The notes: generated by a model not told the origin, from the sequence alone. A stretch of 64,000 nucleotides of DNA from Desulfobacteraceae bacterium UBA5616 (GCA_002423615.1 DIKO01000019.1:62001-126000); one strand, 5' to 3'. Positions 33,964 through 42,985 are shown, numbered from the stretch's first letter. Numbers and translations: made by a program.

Positions 33964-36351
33964 ATGACCCAGAAGAATATAACATCGGATGCGGATACAT
34001 CATATTTGAATGACGCGCCGTTCATGGAGAGATTTCTGTTTGCCAAACGCCGTGTTTTCTTGGCGGTGTTTGTGATCATCACCCTGTTTCTCGGTTATCA
34101 CATGCTGCAGATGCGGCCCGAGGCCAGTTTTTTGCGGATGATCCCCACTTATCATCCTTACATCAAAAATTACATCGCCCACCAGGAGGACTTAAAAGGC
34201 CTCGGCAACATGGTCCGGATCTGCGTCGAAACCACCAAAGGGGATATTTTTACTAAAGAATACATGGAAGTTTTGAAAAAGATGACCGATGAGGTGTTTT
34301 TCATTTCCGGCGTCAACCGGGGAGCGCTGAAATCTCTCTGGACACCGGTGACCCGTTGGACCGAGGTCACCGAAGACGGTTTTGCCGGGGGTGAAGTCGT
34401 TCCCCCCACTTACGACGGAAGCCGGCAAAGTCTCGATCAGGTTCGCCTGAATATTTTAAAATCCGGCGAGGTCGGGACCCTGGTGGCCAATGATTTTAAA
34501 TCCAGCGTCATCGTGGCCCCGCTCCACGACATCGATCCGGAAACGGGCAAACCCATTGATTACACGCATTTCTCGGAAAAGCTCGAGGAAATCCGGACCC
34601 GGTTCCAGAATGACGACATCAAAATCCATATCACGGGTTTTGCCAAAATCGTGGGAGACCTCATCGAAGGTTCCTCCCGGGTTTTGTTGTTTTTCCTCAT
34701 CGTCTTTTTCCTTCTGCTGTTTCTTCTGTGGTTCAACTCCAGATGCCTAAAAAGCACGGCCATGTGGGCGATTTCCTCCATCGCGGCGGTGATCTGGCAG
34801 TTGGGCATCATGAGACTTTTCGGTTACGGCATGAATCCTTATTCCATGCTCGTACCTTTTTTGATGTTTTCCCTGTGCGTCAGCCACGGCATCCAGCTGT
34901 TCAACGCCATGTGCCATGAAATGATCGGCGGAGCGGATAAATACAAGGCTGCAAGGCTGGGTTACCGGCAGATTTACATACCGGGTCTTGCGGCCCTGTT
35001 CACGGACTTTATCGGGTTCGCCACCCTCATCATCATCCGTATCGGGATTATCCAGGACATCGCCGTCGGCGCCGCCATCGGTGTGGCCGTGGTATCCATC
35101 ACAGACCTGATGCTTCTGCCCCTGTTGTTGTCCTATTCCGGGATCAGCGATAAAACAATCGAATTGACGAGAAAAAGAGAAGCCGGAACGTCCCATCCCA
35201 TGTGGTCTTTTCTCACCAAATTCACCCAGCGGAAATATGCCTGGGTGGCGGTTATTCTGGCCGTCATCGGTCTGGTGGGCGGACTGCAGGCCCAAAAGGA
35301 TCTGAAAACCGGGGATCTGGATGCAGGAGCTCCGGAATTAAGACCCGACTCCCGGTACAATAATGACAACGCTTATATGAACGCCCATTATTCTGCCAGC
35401 AGCGATGTTTTCGTCGTGATGCTGACCACGCCGCCGTCTGGAAACAGCGATTATCCCGTGTTGGTGGCGACTGACAAGCTGGCCTGGAAACTGAAAGGGC
35501 TTCAAGGGGTCCAGAACGTCAGAACCCATGTGGATTTTCTGAAGCTTTTAAATTCCGCCTATGTGGAGGGAAACCTCAAATGGACGGCCCTGCCCAGGAG
35601 CAAAACAGCCCTGGAAAACATGATTACCAAGATCCCCGAGAGTTTCATGAAAGAACTCGGTACATTATCCCCCATCCTGGTGTTTCTGGACGATCACAAG
35701 GCTGAAACCCTGGAGCGGGTGGTCGCTGCCGTTGAAGAATTCGCCAAGGAGAACAATACAGAAACTGCAAAGTTTCTCCTGGCGGCTGGAAACGCCGGCA
35801 TCGAAGCCGCCACCAACATCGAAGTGGAACATGCCTTGATGATGCTGACGATCCTGGTTTACGCCGTGGTTTTCTTAACCTGCCTTATTACTTACAGATC
35901 ATTGCGGGCCGCCATCTGCGTGGTCACACCCCTGGCACTGACATCCGTTTTATGTGAAGCCCTGATGGCTAAAATGGGCATCGGGATCAAGGTGGCGACC
36001 CTTCCGGTCATCGCCGTCGGCGTCGGCATCGGCGTGGATTACGGCATCTACATTTACAATAAGCTTGTGTATTATCGAAATCAGGGGCACCGGTTAACCC
36101 CGGCCTACTACCGGACATTGAACACCACGGGCCGGGCCGTGTCCTTCACCGGCATCACCCTGTCCATCGGGGTCGCTACCTGGGCTTTTTCTCCGATCAA
36201 GTTTCAGGCGGACATGGGGTTTCTTCTGACCTTCATGTTTCTCTGGAACATGGTGGGCGCCATGGTCCTGTTGCCGGCGCTGGCCCGTTTTTTGTTCAGG
36301 GAAAGAACCGCCGATCAGGTCTTGGCGGATCAGGCGATGCATAAGATTTAG
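33964..36351 (+). CDS. RND superfamily transporter, MMPL type
   Basis: A 795-residue inner-membrane protein with the duplicated RND layout: one N-terminal helix (about 31-47), a periplasmic domain, a helix bundle (about 225-390), a second N-terminal helix near 425, a second periplasmic domain, and a final bundle (about 635-780). The proton-relay type motif VGVGIGVDYGIYIYNKL marks it as MMPL/HpnN-like. Such transporters move lipids or other hydrophobic compounds. It begins five bases after the YCF48-like gene and closes the sigma-54-controlled operon. Confidence 0.9.
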   Translation: MTQKNITSDADTSYLNDAPFMERFLFAKRRVFLAVFVIITLFLGYHMLQMRPEASFLRMIPTYHPYIKNYIAHQEDLKGLGNMVRICVETTKGDIFTKEYMEVLKKMTDEVFFISGVNRGALKSLWTPVTRWTEVTEDGFAGGEVVPPTYDGSRQSLDQVRLNILKSGEVGTLVANDFKSSVIVAPLHDIDPETGKPIDYTHFSEKLEEIRTRFQNDDIKIHITGFAKIVGDLIEGSSRVLLFFLIVFFLLLFLLWFNSRCLKSTAMWAISSIAAVIWQLGIMRLFGYGMNPYSMLVPFLMFSLCVSHGIQLFNAMCHEMIGGADKYKAARLGYRQIYIPGLAALFTDFIGFATLIIIRIGIIQDIAVGAAIGVAVVSITDLMLLPLLLSYSGISDKTIELTRKREAGTSHPMWSFLTKFTQRKYAWVAVILAVIGLVGGLQAQKDLKTGDLDAGAPELRPDSRYNNDNAYMNAHYSASSDVFVVMLTTPPSGNSDYPVLVATDKLAWKLKGLQGVQNVRTHVDFLKLLNSAYVEGNLKWTALPRSKTALENMITKIPESFMKELGTLSPILVFLDDHKAETLERVVAAVEEFAKENNTETAKFLLAAGNAGIEAATNIEVEHALMMLTILVYAVVFLTCLITYRSLRAAICVVTPLALTSVLCEALMAKMGIGIKVATLPVIAVGVGIGVDYGIYIYNKLVYYRNQGHRLTPAYYRTLNTTGRAVSFTGITLSIGVATWAFSPIKFQADMGFLLTFMFLWNMVGAMVLLPALARFLFRERTADQVLADQAMHKI

Positions 36352-36382
36352 ATTCAATTTCAAGTTCATAGCATTGAGGCTT

Positions 36383-36937
36383 GCTTTTATTGAAAAATAT
36401 AAAATCACCACAGCCAGTGGGTCCCCACCCTGTTCACCCGCATGCTGAAACTGCCTGGGGAAATCCGTTAAAATATGTTGAAGCGGGAAACCCATTTGAA
36501 TATCACAATAATCCGGAAAAAACCCGGGGTTCCAAATCTCCCAGGGGTGGAGCACCCTAGGAGATTTGGGGTATGTGGACGAGGAAGGATATCTTTACCT
36601 CACCGACCGGAAGGCCAACATGATCATATCCGGGGGCGTCAATATTTATCCCCAGGAAACGGAAAATGTCCTGACCCTCCATCCCAAGGTGATGGATGCG
36701 GCGGTTTTCGGCATCCCCCATGAAGATTTCGGCGAAGAAGTCAAGGCGGTGGTGCAACCGGTGAACATGAAGGATGCGGGTCCGGATTTTGAAACCGAAC
36801 TGTTGTCCTATTGCCGGCAAAACCTCTCCAAGATCAAATGCCCCAAAAGCATTGATTTTCAGGAAACCTTACCGCGGACGCCAACGGGAAAGCTTCTGAA
36901 ACGGTTTTTAAAGGAACAGTATTTAAAGTCGGCATAA
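36383..36937 (+). pseudogene. Remnant of a fatty-acyl-CoA synthetase gene
   Basis: Pieces of one AMP-forming acyl-CoA synthetase can be read in order but in different frames. IEKYKITT comes first (from about 36389), then QWVPTLFTRMLKLPGEIR in another frame. A jump of over 100 expected residues leads to EAGNPFEYHNNPEKTRGSK, and after one more missing base near 36545 comes GWSTLGDLGYVDEEGYLYLT and the intact C-terminal domain to 36937 (DRKANMIISGGVNIYPQE, TPTGKLLKRFLKEQ). The ATP-binding N-terminus is absent. The last 123 codons are open and could be mistaken for a gene. The remnant directly follows the MMPL gene. Confidence 0.85.
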
Positions 36938-37296
36938 ACGGCGGTTTTTGCCGGTAAAACCGGCCCCGACATCTAATCCGGGCCGGGCAGTTCAGCCGCA
37001 TCCAAATGAGCCGCCACTCCTTTGGTTGAACTGCCCGGCCCGTTTTTTTCTCCCCGAATTACGTCTCCATCGGCTGTATCTTTCAGTTCGCTTCCCCGAT
37101 TGATTTCCTCGACGAGAAGCTTCAGTGCAGGATAAATTCTTTCAAGCGTATACTCGATTTAGTGTTTTATTTTTCTCCAGGCATCACATATAGGTCCCCC
37201 TTTGATAAGAACCGGCTCAGGGCATTGGATCCGGAGGGTTGTCCTCCGGGTGGGGATTTGCCCGGCTTAAATACTACACAAAACGGAGGAGAAACG
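36938..37296 (+). other. Intergenic region between the acyl-CoA synthetase remnant and the second DUF1329 gene
   Basis: A 359-base gap holding a strong terminator (36979-37049), then about 245 bases with no recognised gene. The last 100 bases read openly into the next gene (around SPFDKNRLRALDPEG) and include a small GGAGG/CCTCC hairpin near 37230-37245. This part may be a vanished neighbour gene or a leader. No -24/-12 promoter was found. Confidence 0.5.
36979..37049 (+). terminator. Rho-independent terminator after the synthetase remnant
   Basis: A perfect 16-bp stem (CGGGCCGGGCAGTTCA at 36979-36994 and TGAACTGCCCGGCCCG at 37027-37042) with a 32-base loop is followed by seven T residues (37043-37049). 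It would end any transcript running through the MMPL operon and the synthetase remnant. Confidence 0.85.
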
Positions 37297-38684
37297 GTGT
37301 CTAAAAATTTAGTGAAAGTCGCATTGCCCTTGTTTTTGTTGGTCTGCATGCTTTGTGCCGCCATGCCCGCACAAGCCAAGGTATCGGCCCAGGAGGCGGA
37401 GAAATTGAAGAAGGAGCTGACGCCCATGGGTGCCAGCGTGCCGGAAACGCCGAAGGCACAATTCCGGCCTGGGAAGGGGGTCTCACCGCGATTCCCGCGA
37501 ATGTCAAATATGACCCTGCATCCGGAGAAAAGCTCCCCGATCCGTTTAGCGATGACAAGGTATCGTTCACCATTACCGCTCAGAACATGGATCAGTACGC
37601 GGATAAGTTGACGGAAGGACTGAAAGCCCTGTTCAAGAGATATCCGGATACCTTCAAGATGAATATATACCCCAGCCGTCGAACTTTTGCGGCTCCTCAA
37701 TGGGTTTACGACAATACCTATAAAAACGCGCTCAGCGGTACTTTAACCGAAGATAAAAACGGGGCGAAAGGCGTTTACGCCGGAGTTGCATTTCCCATTC
37801 CCCAACACGGCGCAGAGGTCATTCTGAATCACCAGACCCGATGGGCCGGTGGTGATCGCGGTGAACTCACCAAAGCATGGCTGGTGCATAAAAACGGAAG
37901 CCGTTCGATCGGAGGCGGTGCAAAATACACCTTTGACAACCCTTATTACGACAAAAACGGTTCGGATGAAACCTGGAGCGGCTGGAACACCGGCGTGCTC
38001 ATCGAATACTTCGAGCCCACCCGGCGTAAAGGCGAATTGATCCTCTCCCTGTCCCCGCTTGATTATACCCGGATCGCGGACAAGGGCGCCTGGCAGTACA
38101 TGCCCGGTCAGCGGCGGGTCAGGCGGGCGCCGAGCATCGCTTATGACACACCAAACCCCACTTACGGCGGGATGGCCACTTATGACGACGCTTACATGTT
38201 CAACAGCCAGATCGACCGCTTCGACTGGAAGCTCGTGGGCAAAGCAGAGAAGTTCATCGGCTACAATTCCTATCAGTTCGACCTGGCACCCCTGGATGAT
38301 CTGTTGACCCCTTATCATCTGAATCCGAAATATTTCCGCTGGGAACTGCACCGGGTATGGGTCGTGGAGGCCGATCTGAAACAGGGGAGCCGCCATTGCT
38401 ACGGCAAACGGGTTTTTTACATTGATGAAGATTCCTGGCACAATTCACTCGAGGACAAATACGATACCCGGGGGAATTTGTGGCGGACCGCCATGAGCAA
38501 CCAGTTTTCCAACTACGCCATGCCCTGCTGGGTCCAGCGCGCCTACGCATTTTTTGATTTTCAGGTCGACAGCTACGCCACCAGCGGTATGCTCAATGAC
38601 AATAAGGGAAAAGTTCTCTGGTGGGAAGACGTTCGTGCTGAAACGTTGACAGCTGAAAATGTCCGGAAGATCGGAAAGCGTTAA
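37297..38684 (+). pseudogene. Second DUF1329 family gene, split by a one-base frameshift
   Basis: A GTG at 37297, well placed after GGAGGAG, starts a signal peptide and mature N-terminus (VCMLCAAMPAQAKVSAQEAE, then KLKKELTPMGA) closely matching the DUF1329 protein at 31.2 kb. At about 37433-37437 one base is missing. The reading then continues in the next frame with RAGNAEGTIPAWEGG and the whole remaining DUF1329 body to the stop at 38684 (PGQRRVRRAPSIAYDTPNP, ending VRKIGKR). The rest is intact, with no further lesion. It is either a recent pseudogene, a sequencing error, or a site of programmed slippage, although no slippery heptamer is obvious. Confidence 0.85.
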
Positions 38685-38707
38685 TATCCTTCAATTCCGA
38701 CCGGAAT

Positions 38708-38743
38708 TTCCTGTAATTTCTCCTTCCGGGGAAATTACAGGAA
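38708..38743 (+). repeat. Hairpin after the second DUF1329 gene
   Basis: TTCCTGTAATTTC (38708-38720) pairs with GAAATTACAGGAA (38731-38743) over 13 bp with a 10-base loop. It lacks a T-run. Its position just after a DUF1329 stop and its core (CCTG-AATTTC) resemble the hairpin after the first DUF1329 gene at 32580, so it was probably duplicated with the gene. Confidence 0.65.
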
Positions 38744-38821
38744 TCATTGGACCGGCCCCCCTGCCCTTGCCCCGTAAAATTTCCGTTGAACATGGATTTT
38801 CTTCAGGCTAAGGGCGCCGGT

Positions 38822-40012
38822 TCACTTTTTCCCCTTGCCGATCTTCCTGGGGGGTGGAAAATATTCGGGCATGAACCTTTCCCTGCCCACATCGGGGTTA
38901 ACGGCGCAGCGGGTTTTAAAACCCGTAAACAGGGTGTTCAGGCAGGTATTGCATAGAATGCACCTGCGGATTTCATTGGTCCGGCCCTCCCGGACCTTGA
39001 CCGGCCACTGAGGATCAGCCAAAAGGCTTCTGGAAAGGGAGACGATATCCACCCTTCCCTTTTTTACGGCATCGGCTGCCTTTTGGGGATCATGGATGTT
39101 GGGGCAGATCACCGGGACCCGGACGGCGGCCTTGATCGCTTCAGCTTCCGGAAGGATAACCCCTTCCTTGTCCGGGAAGGTGAATTTTTTCGCTTCCAGT
39201 GTTCCGGAAGTTAAATGGATGTAATCAATCCCCTCCTTTTCTAAAATCCGGGCGATGTCTATCGTTTCCGAAATTCGCCTTCCTCCCTGGATATGCTCGT
39301 CCCCGCTGATACGGAATCCGATGATAAAATCCTTCCCCAGCCCTTCCCGGCACCTCCGAACCAGGTTCAGCGCCAGGGTCATGCGTTTTTCAAACGAACC
39401 CCCATACCGGTCTTTCCTTTGGTTGGCATGGGGGGAAAGAAATGAAGCAAGGGCATAGCCATGGCCGCCGTGAATTTCGATACCGTCAAATCCCGCGGAC
39501 TGGATTCTGAGGGCGGAGGCAATGAACAGGTCCTCCAACTCCTCGATTTCCGGAATGGCCAACTCCCTGGGCGGCGGTGCCGTATAACCCTCAAAACCCT
39601 TCAGTCCCTTGGGCATGCAGCCGGGGGCGAATTCAACCGGAACAGCGGAGGGCCCGAAGGATTCAAGCCCCGGGCCCGGCTCCCGGCCCAGGCCCAGGCT
39701 CAACTGGACCACGGCCGCGGCGCCGAATGCCTTGATAGCATTCGCCAGATCATACATGCCCGCCAGGTTCCGGTCCCTGTGAAAGCCCAGGCACCCGATG
39801 CCTTCCAGGCCGAATTTCAAATTGGCCATGGTGTGCTCCACGATCACCATCCCGACGCCGCCCTTGGCCCTGGCCGTGTAATGGCAGAGGGTCTGATCGG
39901 TCACGCCGCCATGGTCGTCCGCGTTTCCCATGCCGGTAGGGGCGAAGGCAAGCCTGTTTTTCAGCTCCTTGGGCCCGACTTTCAGGGGAGAAAACAACTC
40001 GGTAAAGCTCAT
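38822..40012 (-). CDS. Old-yellow-enzyme type NADH:flavin oxidoreductase with Fe-S site
   Basis: A 396-residue FMN TIM-barrel of the 2,4-dienoyl-CoA reductase/enoate reductase branch. The N-terminal LKNRLAFAPTGMG, the catalytic-region motif GFDGIEIHGGHGYALASF, LSPHANQRKDRYGGS, and a [4Fe-4S] ligand set CILCNTC plus C in KTRCAVNP are visible. It ends soon after the cluster, so the FAD/NAD(P)H half of full enoate reductases is missing; a separate electron donor is needed. It follows the ADC-like gene by 40 bases on the same strand. The substrate is probably an alpha,beta-unsaturated acid or CoA ester. Confidence 0.88.
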   Translation of the reverse strand: MSFTELFSPLKVGPKELKNRLAFAPTGMGNADDHGGVTDQTLCHYTARAKGGVGMVIVEHTMANLKFGLEGIGCLGFHRDRNLAGMYDLANAIKAFGAAAVVQLSLGLGREPGPGLESFGPSAVPVEFAPGCMPKGLKGFEGYTAPPPRELAIPEIEELEDLFIASALRIQSAGFDGIEIHGGHGYALASFLSPHANQRKDRYGGSFEKRMTLALNLVRRCREGLGKDFIIGFRISGDEHIQGGRRISETIDIARILEKEGIDYIHLTSGTLEAKKFTFPDKEGVILPEAEAIKAAVRVPVICPNIHDPQKAADAVKKGRVDIVSLSRSLLADPQWPVKVREGRTNEIRRCILCNTCLNTLFTGFKTRCAVNPDVGRERFMPEYFPPPRKIGKGKK

Positions 40013-40052
40013 GTTCCGCCTCCAAAATTTGGTTATGGATAAAAATACCGGA

Positions 40053-40838
40053 TTACATAGAATCCAATTTCATGAATGCGAAGGGTGCAAACGCATCAGT
40101 ATCCACTTCGGCCACAACAGATCCGGGGAGCATGGTATTGTCGCCGATGGCATATACGGCCCCCAATACCCGGACAATTTCCACATCCTCCCATGGGTCG
40201 TGAATGGACGGCCGAATGATCAGTTCCGCTTCTCCCATTTCCATTGTCCTGGGGCGGCGGGTCACAAGCTCTCTGATCAGGCGCGGGTTATAGTCAAAAC
40301 CATCTCTTTCAGGCGCCGGAAAGTGTTTGAAATTATACACCAGGACGTCCGGATTTGCCCCCATGTCTTCGGCGATCATTTTCCGGAAATTCTCATCATT
40401 GAATTTCCCGGTGAGATTCGCATTCACTTCCATAAAGCGGATGCCGTGCCGCTCCGTCCATCCGGAAACCCGTGATCCGCTTCTTTTGAGATGGATTTGG
40501 GCCATCTTCTTGGGGTAACCGAAAATTTCCCTCCCTCCGATCATGGCCATGTCATCGGTAACGGGCATGGCCAGGAAGAATACCCCTTCCTCCCCATTGT
40601 GTTGGGCAAGCAAAAATAATGCACTCTCCAGGTATTTTACCCCGAAATTGGTTTCCGGATAATCGGCGACAAAAATACCGGCGATGGGGGCGCTCGCCGG
40701 CTTAAGCGGCGGCGGGAGCAGGCGCTCAACCACATCCTGTCGGGTTTCAAAATATACCGTCAAAACTTCCGCATTATAAAACTCGGCCGTTTTTTCACTT
40801 AATTTTAACAAGTCCTCGGGGGATTTTACAAAGCCCAT
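40053..40838 (-). CDS. Acetoacetate decarboxylase family protein
   Basis: A 261-residue ADC-fold protein. The GREIFGYPKKMA motif contains the adjacent lysine pair that in true acetoacetate decarboxylase forms and tunes the Schiff base, and the upstream segment AGIFVADYPETNFGVKYLES is typical. Family members include decarboxylases, aldolases and dehydratases of small oxoacids, so the reaction is open. It is the first gene of a minus-strand pair with the OYE-like reductase and is divergent from the AEC transporter. Confidence 0.85.
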   Translation of the reverse strand: MGFVKSPEDLLKLSEKTAEFYNAEVLTVYFETRQDVVERLLPPPLKPASAPIAGIFVADYPETNFGVKYLESALFLLAQHNGEEGVFFLAMPVTDDMAMIGGREIFGYPKKMAQIHLKRSGSRVSGWTERHGIRFMEVNANLTGKFNDENFRKMIAEDMGANPDVLVYNFKHFPAPERDGFDYNPRLIRELVTRRPRTMEMGEAELIIRPSIHDPWEDVEIVRVLGAVYAIGDNTMLPGSVVAEVDTDAFAPFAFMKLDSM

Positions 40839-40950
40839 AACTCACCTCGCTTTTTTCAGGGTTGCAAAGGGTGATGGAAATACGTGGGAACCCGGCTTTT
40901 AAATGCTTCCGGTATTGATTAATTTCCTGCATTTTATTAATCAATTCTCC

Positions 40951-41871
40951 ATGGAGATTTTCAATACCATCATTCCCATTTTCGCCGTCATCTTTGTCGG
41001 ATGGTTCGCCGGTTATAAAAATTTTTTCCCGAAAACTTTCCTTGGACCTGCCAACCGCATCGTCTTTTATATCGCCATCCCTGCCATGATCTTCAGTGCC
41101 GTATCCAAGGCAGACTTTCACGAAAATTTCAACCCCGGCGCTTTGGCGGCCGCGCTGATATCCCTGACCCTTGCATATCTGCTGGCATGGATGGCAGGTG
41201 TCGGCCTCAAACTCAGAAACGGGAACCTCGGCAGCTTTATCCAGAGTTCCGCCCACTCCAACATCGGATACATTGCATTTGCCGTATCTTATTATTATCT
41301 CGGCAATGAAGGGCTCGCGGCCACGGGGCTGTTTGCCGGATTCATCATGATCCTCCAGAATCTTTACTCGGTGGCGGCACTGGTTGCCTCCGCGGGCAGG
41401 GGAAAGCCTCAAAGGGGAATCGGATCCAGCATTCTCACCCAGATAACACTCAATCCCATCATTATTTCGGCAGCCGGAGGGATTTTCTTTTCAGTGGCGG
41501 AAATTTCCATGCCCCTGTTTATTTCCCGGGCACTGGACATTCTCGGAGGTATGGGGCTCCCCACGGCGCTTCTCATTATCGGAGCATCCCTGTCCTCAAG
41601 ACTGGTAAAAACCCGCCTTGCCGCCGTGTTGACTTCATGCGCCATCAAACTGATCCTTCTGCCGGGGATTGCCCTGGGTCTGTTCTGGCTCTGGGGCATA
41701 CCCAAGGCTCAACACCTTCCCATCCTGATTATCCTCGCATCCCCCACCGCAACGGTGGCTTATGTCATGGCCGGAGAAATGGGGGGAGATCCGGATCTGG
41801 CCGCAGCGGTGATCAGCCTCTGTACAGTGCTCTCCTCAGCCACGTTCGTGTTCTGGCTGCACATCGCTTAA
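40951..41871 (+). CDS. AEC family transporter (auxin-efflux-carrier type permease)
   Basis: About 306 residues with ten hydrophobic helices. The start MEIFNTIIPIFAVIFVG and the C-terminal LASPTATVAYVMAGEMGGD are standard for bacterial AEC proteins, which export or import small organic acids such as malonate and malate. The family-like ATG at 40951 is preferred to an ATG at 40903, which would add 16 residues; neither has a good ribosome site. It is divergent from the ADC/OYE pair, so it may carry their substrate. Confidence 0.85.
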   Translation: MEIFNTIIPIFAVIFVGWFAGYKNFFPKTFLGPANRIVFYIAIPAMIFSAVSKADFHENFNPGALAAALISLTLAYLLAWMAGVGLKLRNGNLGSFIQSSAHSNIGYIAFAVSYYYLGNEGLAATGLFAGFIMILQNLYSVAALVASAGRGKPQRGIGSSILTQITLNPIIISAAGGIFFSVAEISMPLFISRALDILGGMGLPTALLIIGASLSSRLVKTRLAAVLTSCAIKLILLPGIALGLFWLWGIPKAQHLPILIILASPTATVAYVMAGEMGGDPDLAAAVISLCTVLSSATFVFWLHIA

Positions 41872-41885
41872 ACTTTTGAACCGAC

Positions 41886-41929
41886 ACGGAGACGCCCGAT
41901 CTTTAGAAATGACCCGCCTGCGTCTCCGT
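41886..41929. terminator. Hairpin between convergent AEC and NMO genes
   Basis: ACGGAGACGC (41886-41895) and GCGTCTCCGT (41920-41929) form a 10-bp stem with a 24-base loop in the gap between convergent genes. There is no T-run on either side, so its terminator role is tentative. Confidence 0.45.
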
Positions 41930-41963
41930 TCCAGGCCGAAACAGGACCTGTCTGCTGTGCTAG

Positions 41964-42932
41964 TTAAGCATTGGCGATGCCTTGAACCCGTTGGCTCACT
42001 TCCCGGGCTTCGGCCATGATTTTAACCACCAGATCTTTGATGGGAAGAGTTTCCTTGGTGCGTCCCACCACCTGACCGCAGGGAAAAACCGCTTCATCTC
42101 CGCCGTCGATCCAGGCGGTTCTGGCTTTCTGACTGGTGATTTTCGGCAGCAGTTCCTCCAGAGACGCGCCCCGGTTTTCCATTTCCTCGATTTCCTTGGC
42201 CCATTGATTTTTCAGAACCCGGATGGGGCTTTGAATGGATTTCTGGATCACCATGGTATCCGTGGTTTCAGCGGCGACAAATTTATCCTTGCTCTTCTGG
42301 TGGATCGGACACTCCACGGTGTTCAAAAAGCGGGTCCCCATGTTGACGCCTTCTGCTCCCAGGGCAAGAGCCGCCACCAGGGTCTTGCCGTCGGAGAATC
42401 CGCCCCCGGCGATGAGCGGGGTTTTGATCAGGCTCGTGGCCTCGGGGATCAGTACCAGGGTACTCACATCCTCCATTCCCGGATGCCCCCCGCACTCGGC
42501 TCCCACCAGAGACACGATATTGACCCCCAGCTTGTCCATTTTGACGGCGTCTCTCAACCTGGCGCATTTATGAATATGAACAGCGCCCATGGCTCGTATC
42601 TTGGCCAGATGGGGCTCCGGACTGCGTCCGGCGGTTTCGATAATTTTAATCCCCTCTCCGGCCAGAATGTCCAGGGTCACTTCAACGGTCCTGGCATCAT
42701 GACCGGGAAAAAGGGACACATTGACGCCGAAGGGTTTATCCGTCAAATCCCTGAGCTGTTTCAATCCATCAAGCAGGGATTGCTTGTCCGGAAAATTGGC
42801 GGAAGCCAGACACGAAAAAATGCCCGCATTGGCGCAGGCCGCCACGAAAGGCGCAAAGCTGAGATTCATCATGGTGCCGCATTGAATGGGATATTCCACT
42901 CCGAGCAGTTCCGTCACTCTGGTTTTAAACAT
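41964..42932 (-). CDS. Nitronate monooxygenase family flavoprotein (second copy)
   Basis: A 322-residue FMN-binding NMO/FabK-like protein: VEYPIQCGTMMNLSFAPFVA near the start, LVGAECGGHPGMEDV (the histidine region) and ALGAEGVNMGTRFLNT (phosphate site). It differs clearly from the 358-residue copy at 4.4-5.4 kb. AAAGGAGGT precedes the ATG. A -24/-12 promoter lies about 55 bases upstream, with a sigma-54 activator gene divergent, so expression is probably induced by a specific signal. The substrate is unknown. Confidence 0.88.
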   Translation of the reverse strand: MFKTRVTELLGVEYPIQCGTMMNLSFAPFVAACANAGIFSCLASANFPDKQSLLDGLKQLRDLTDKPFGVNVSLFPGHDARTVEVTLDILAGEGIKIIETAGRSPEPHLAKIRAMGAVHIHKCARLRDAVKMDKLGVNIVSLVGAECGGHPGMEDVSTLVLIPEATSLIKTPLIAGGGFSDGKTLVAALALGAEGVNMGTRFLNTVECPIHQKSKDKFVAAETTDTMVIQKSIQSPIRVLKNQWAKEIEEMENRGASLEELLPKITSQKARTAWIDGGDEAVFPCGQVVGRTKETLPIKDLVVKIMAEAREVSQRVQGIANA

Positions 42933-42985
42933 TGGGACCTCCTTTAGGGTACTTGGGGTTAATGATGTTGAGATTTAATTTTTTC

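Noticed and set aside
36566..36937. Stand-alone 123-residue AMP-binding C-terminal protein
   Set aside because: Matching synthetase fragments continue upstream in other frames, so this is the tail of a broken gene rather than a small intact one.
41982..42947. 321-codon open frame on the plus strand opposite the nitronate monooxygenase gene
   Set aside because: It mirrors the NMO gene exactly and has low-complexity His/Gly/Phe-rich translation; the minus-strand protein has clear family motifs.
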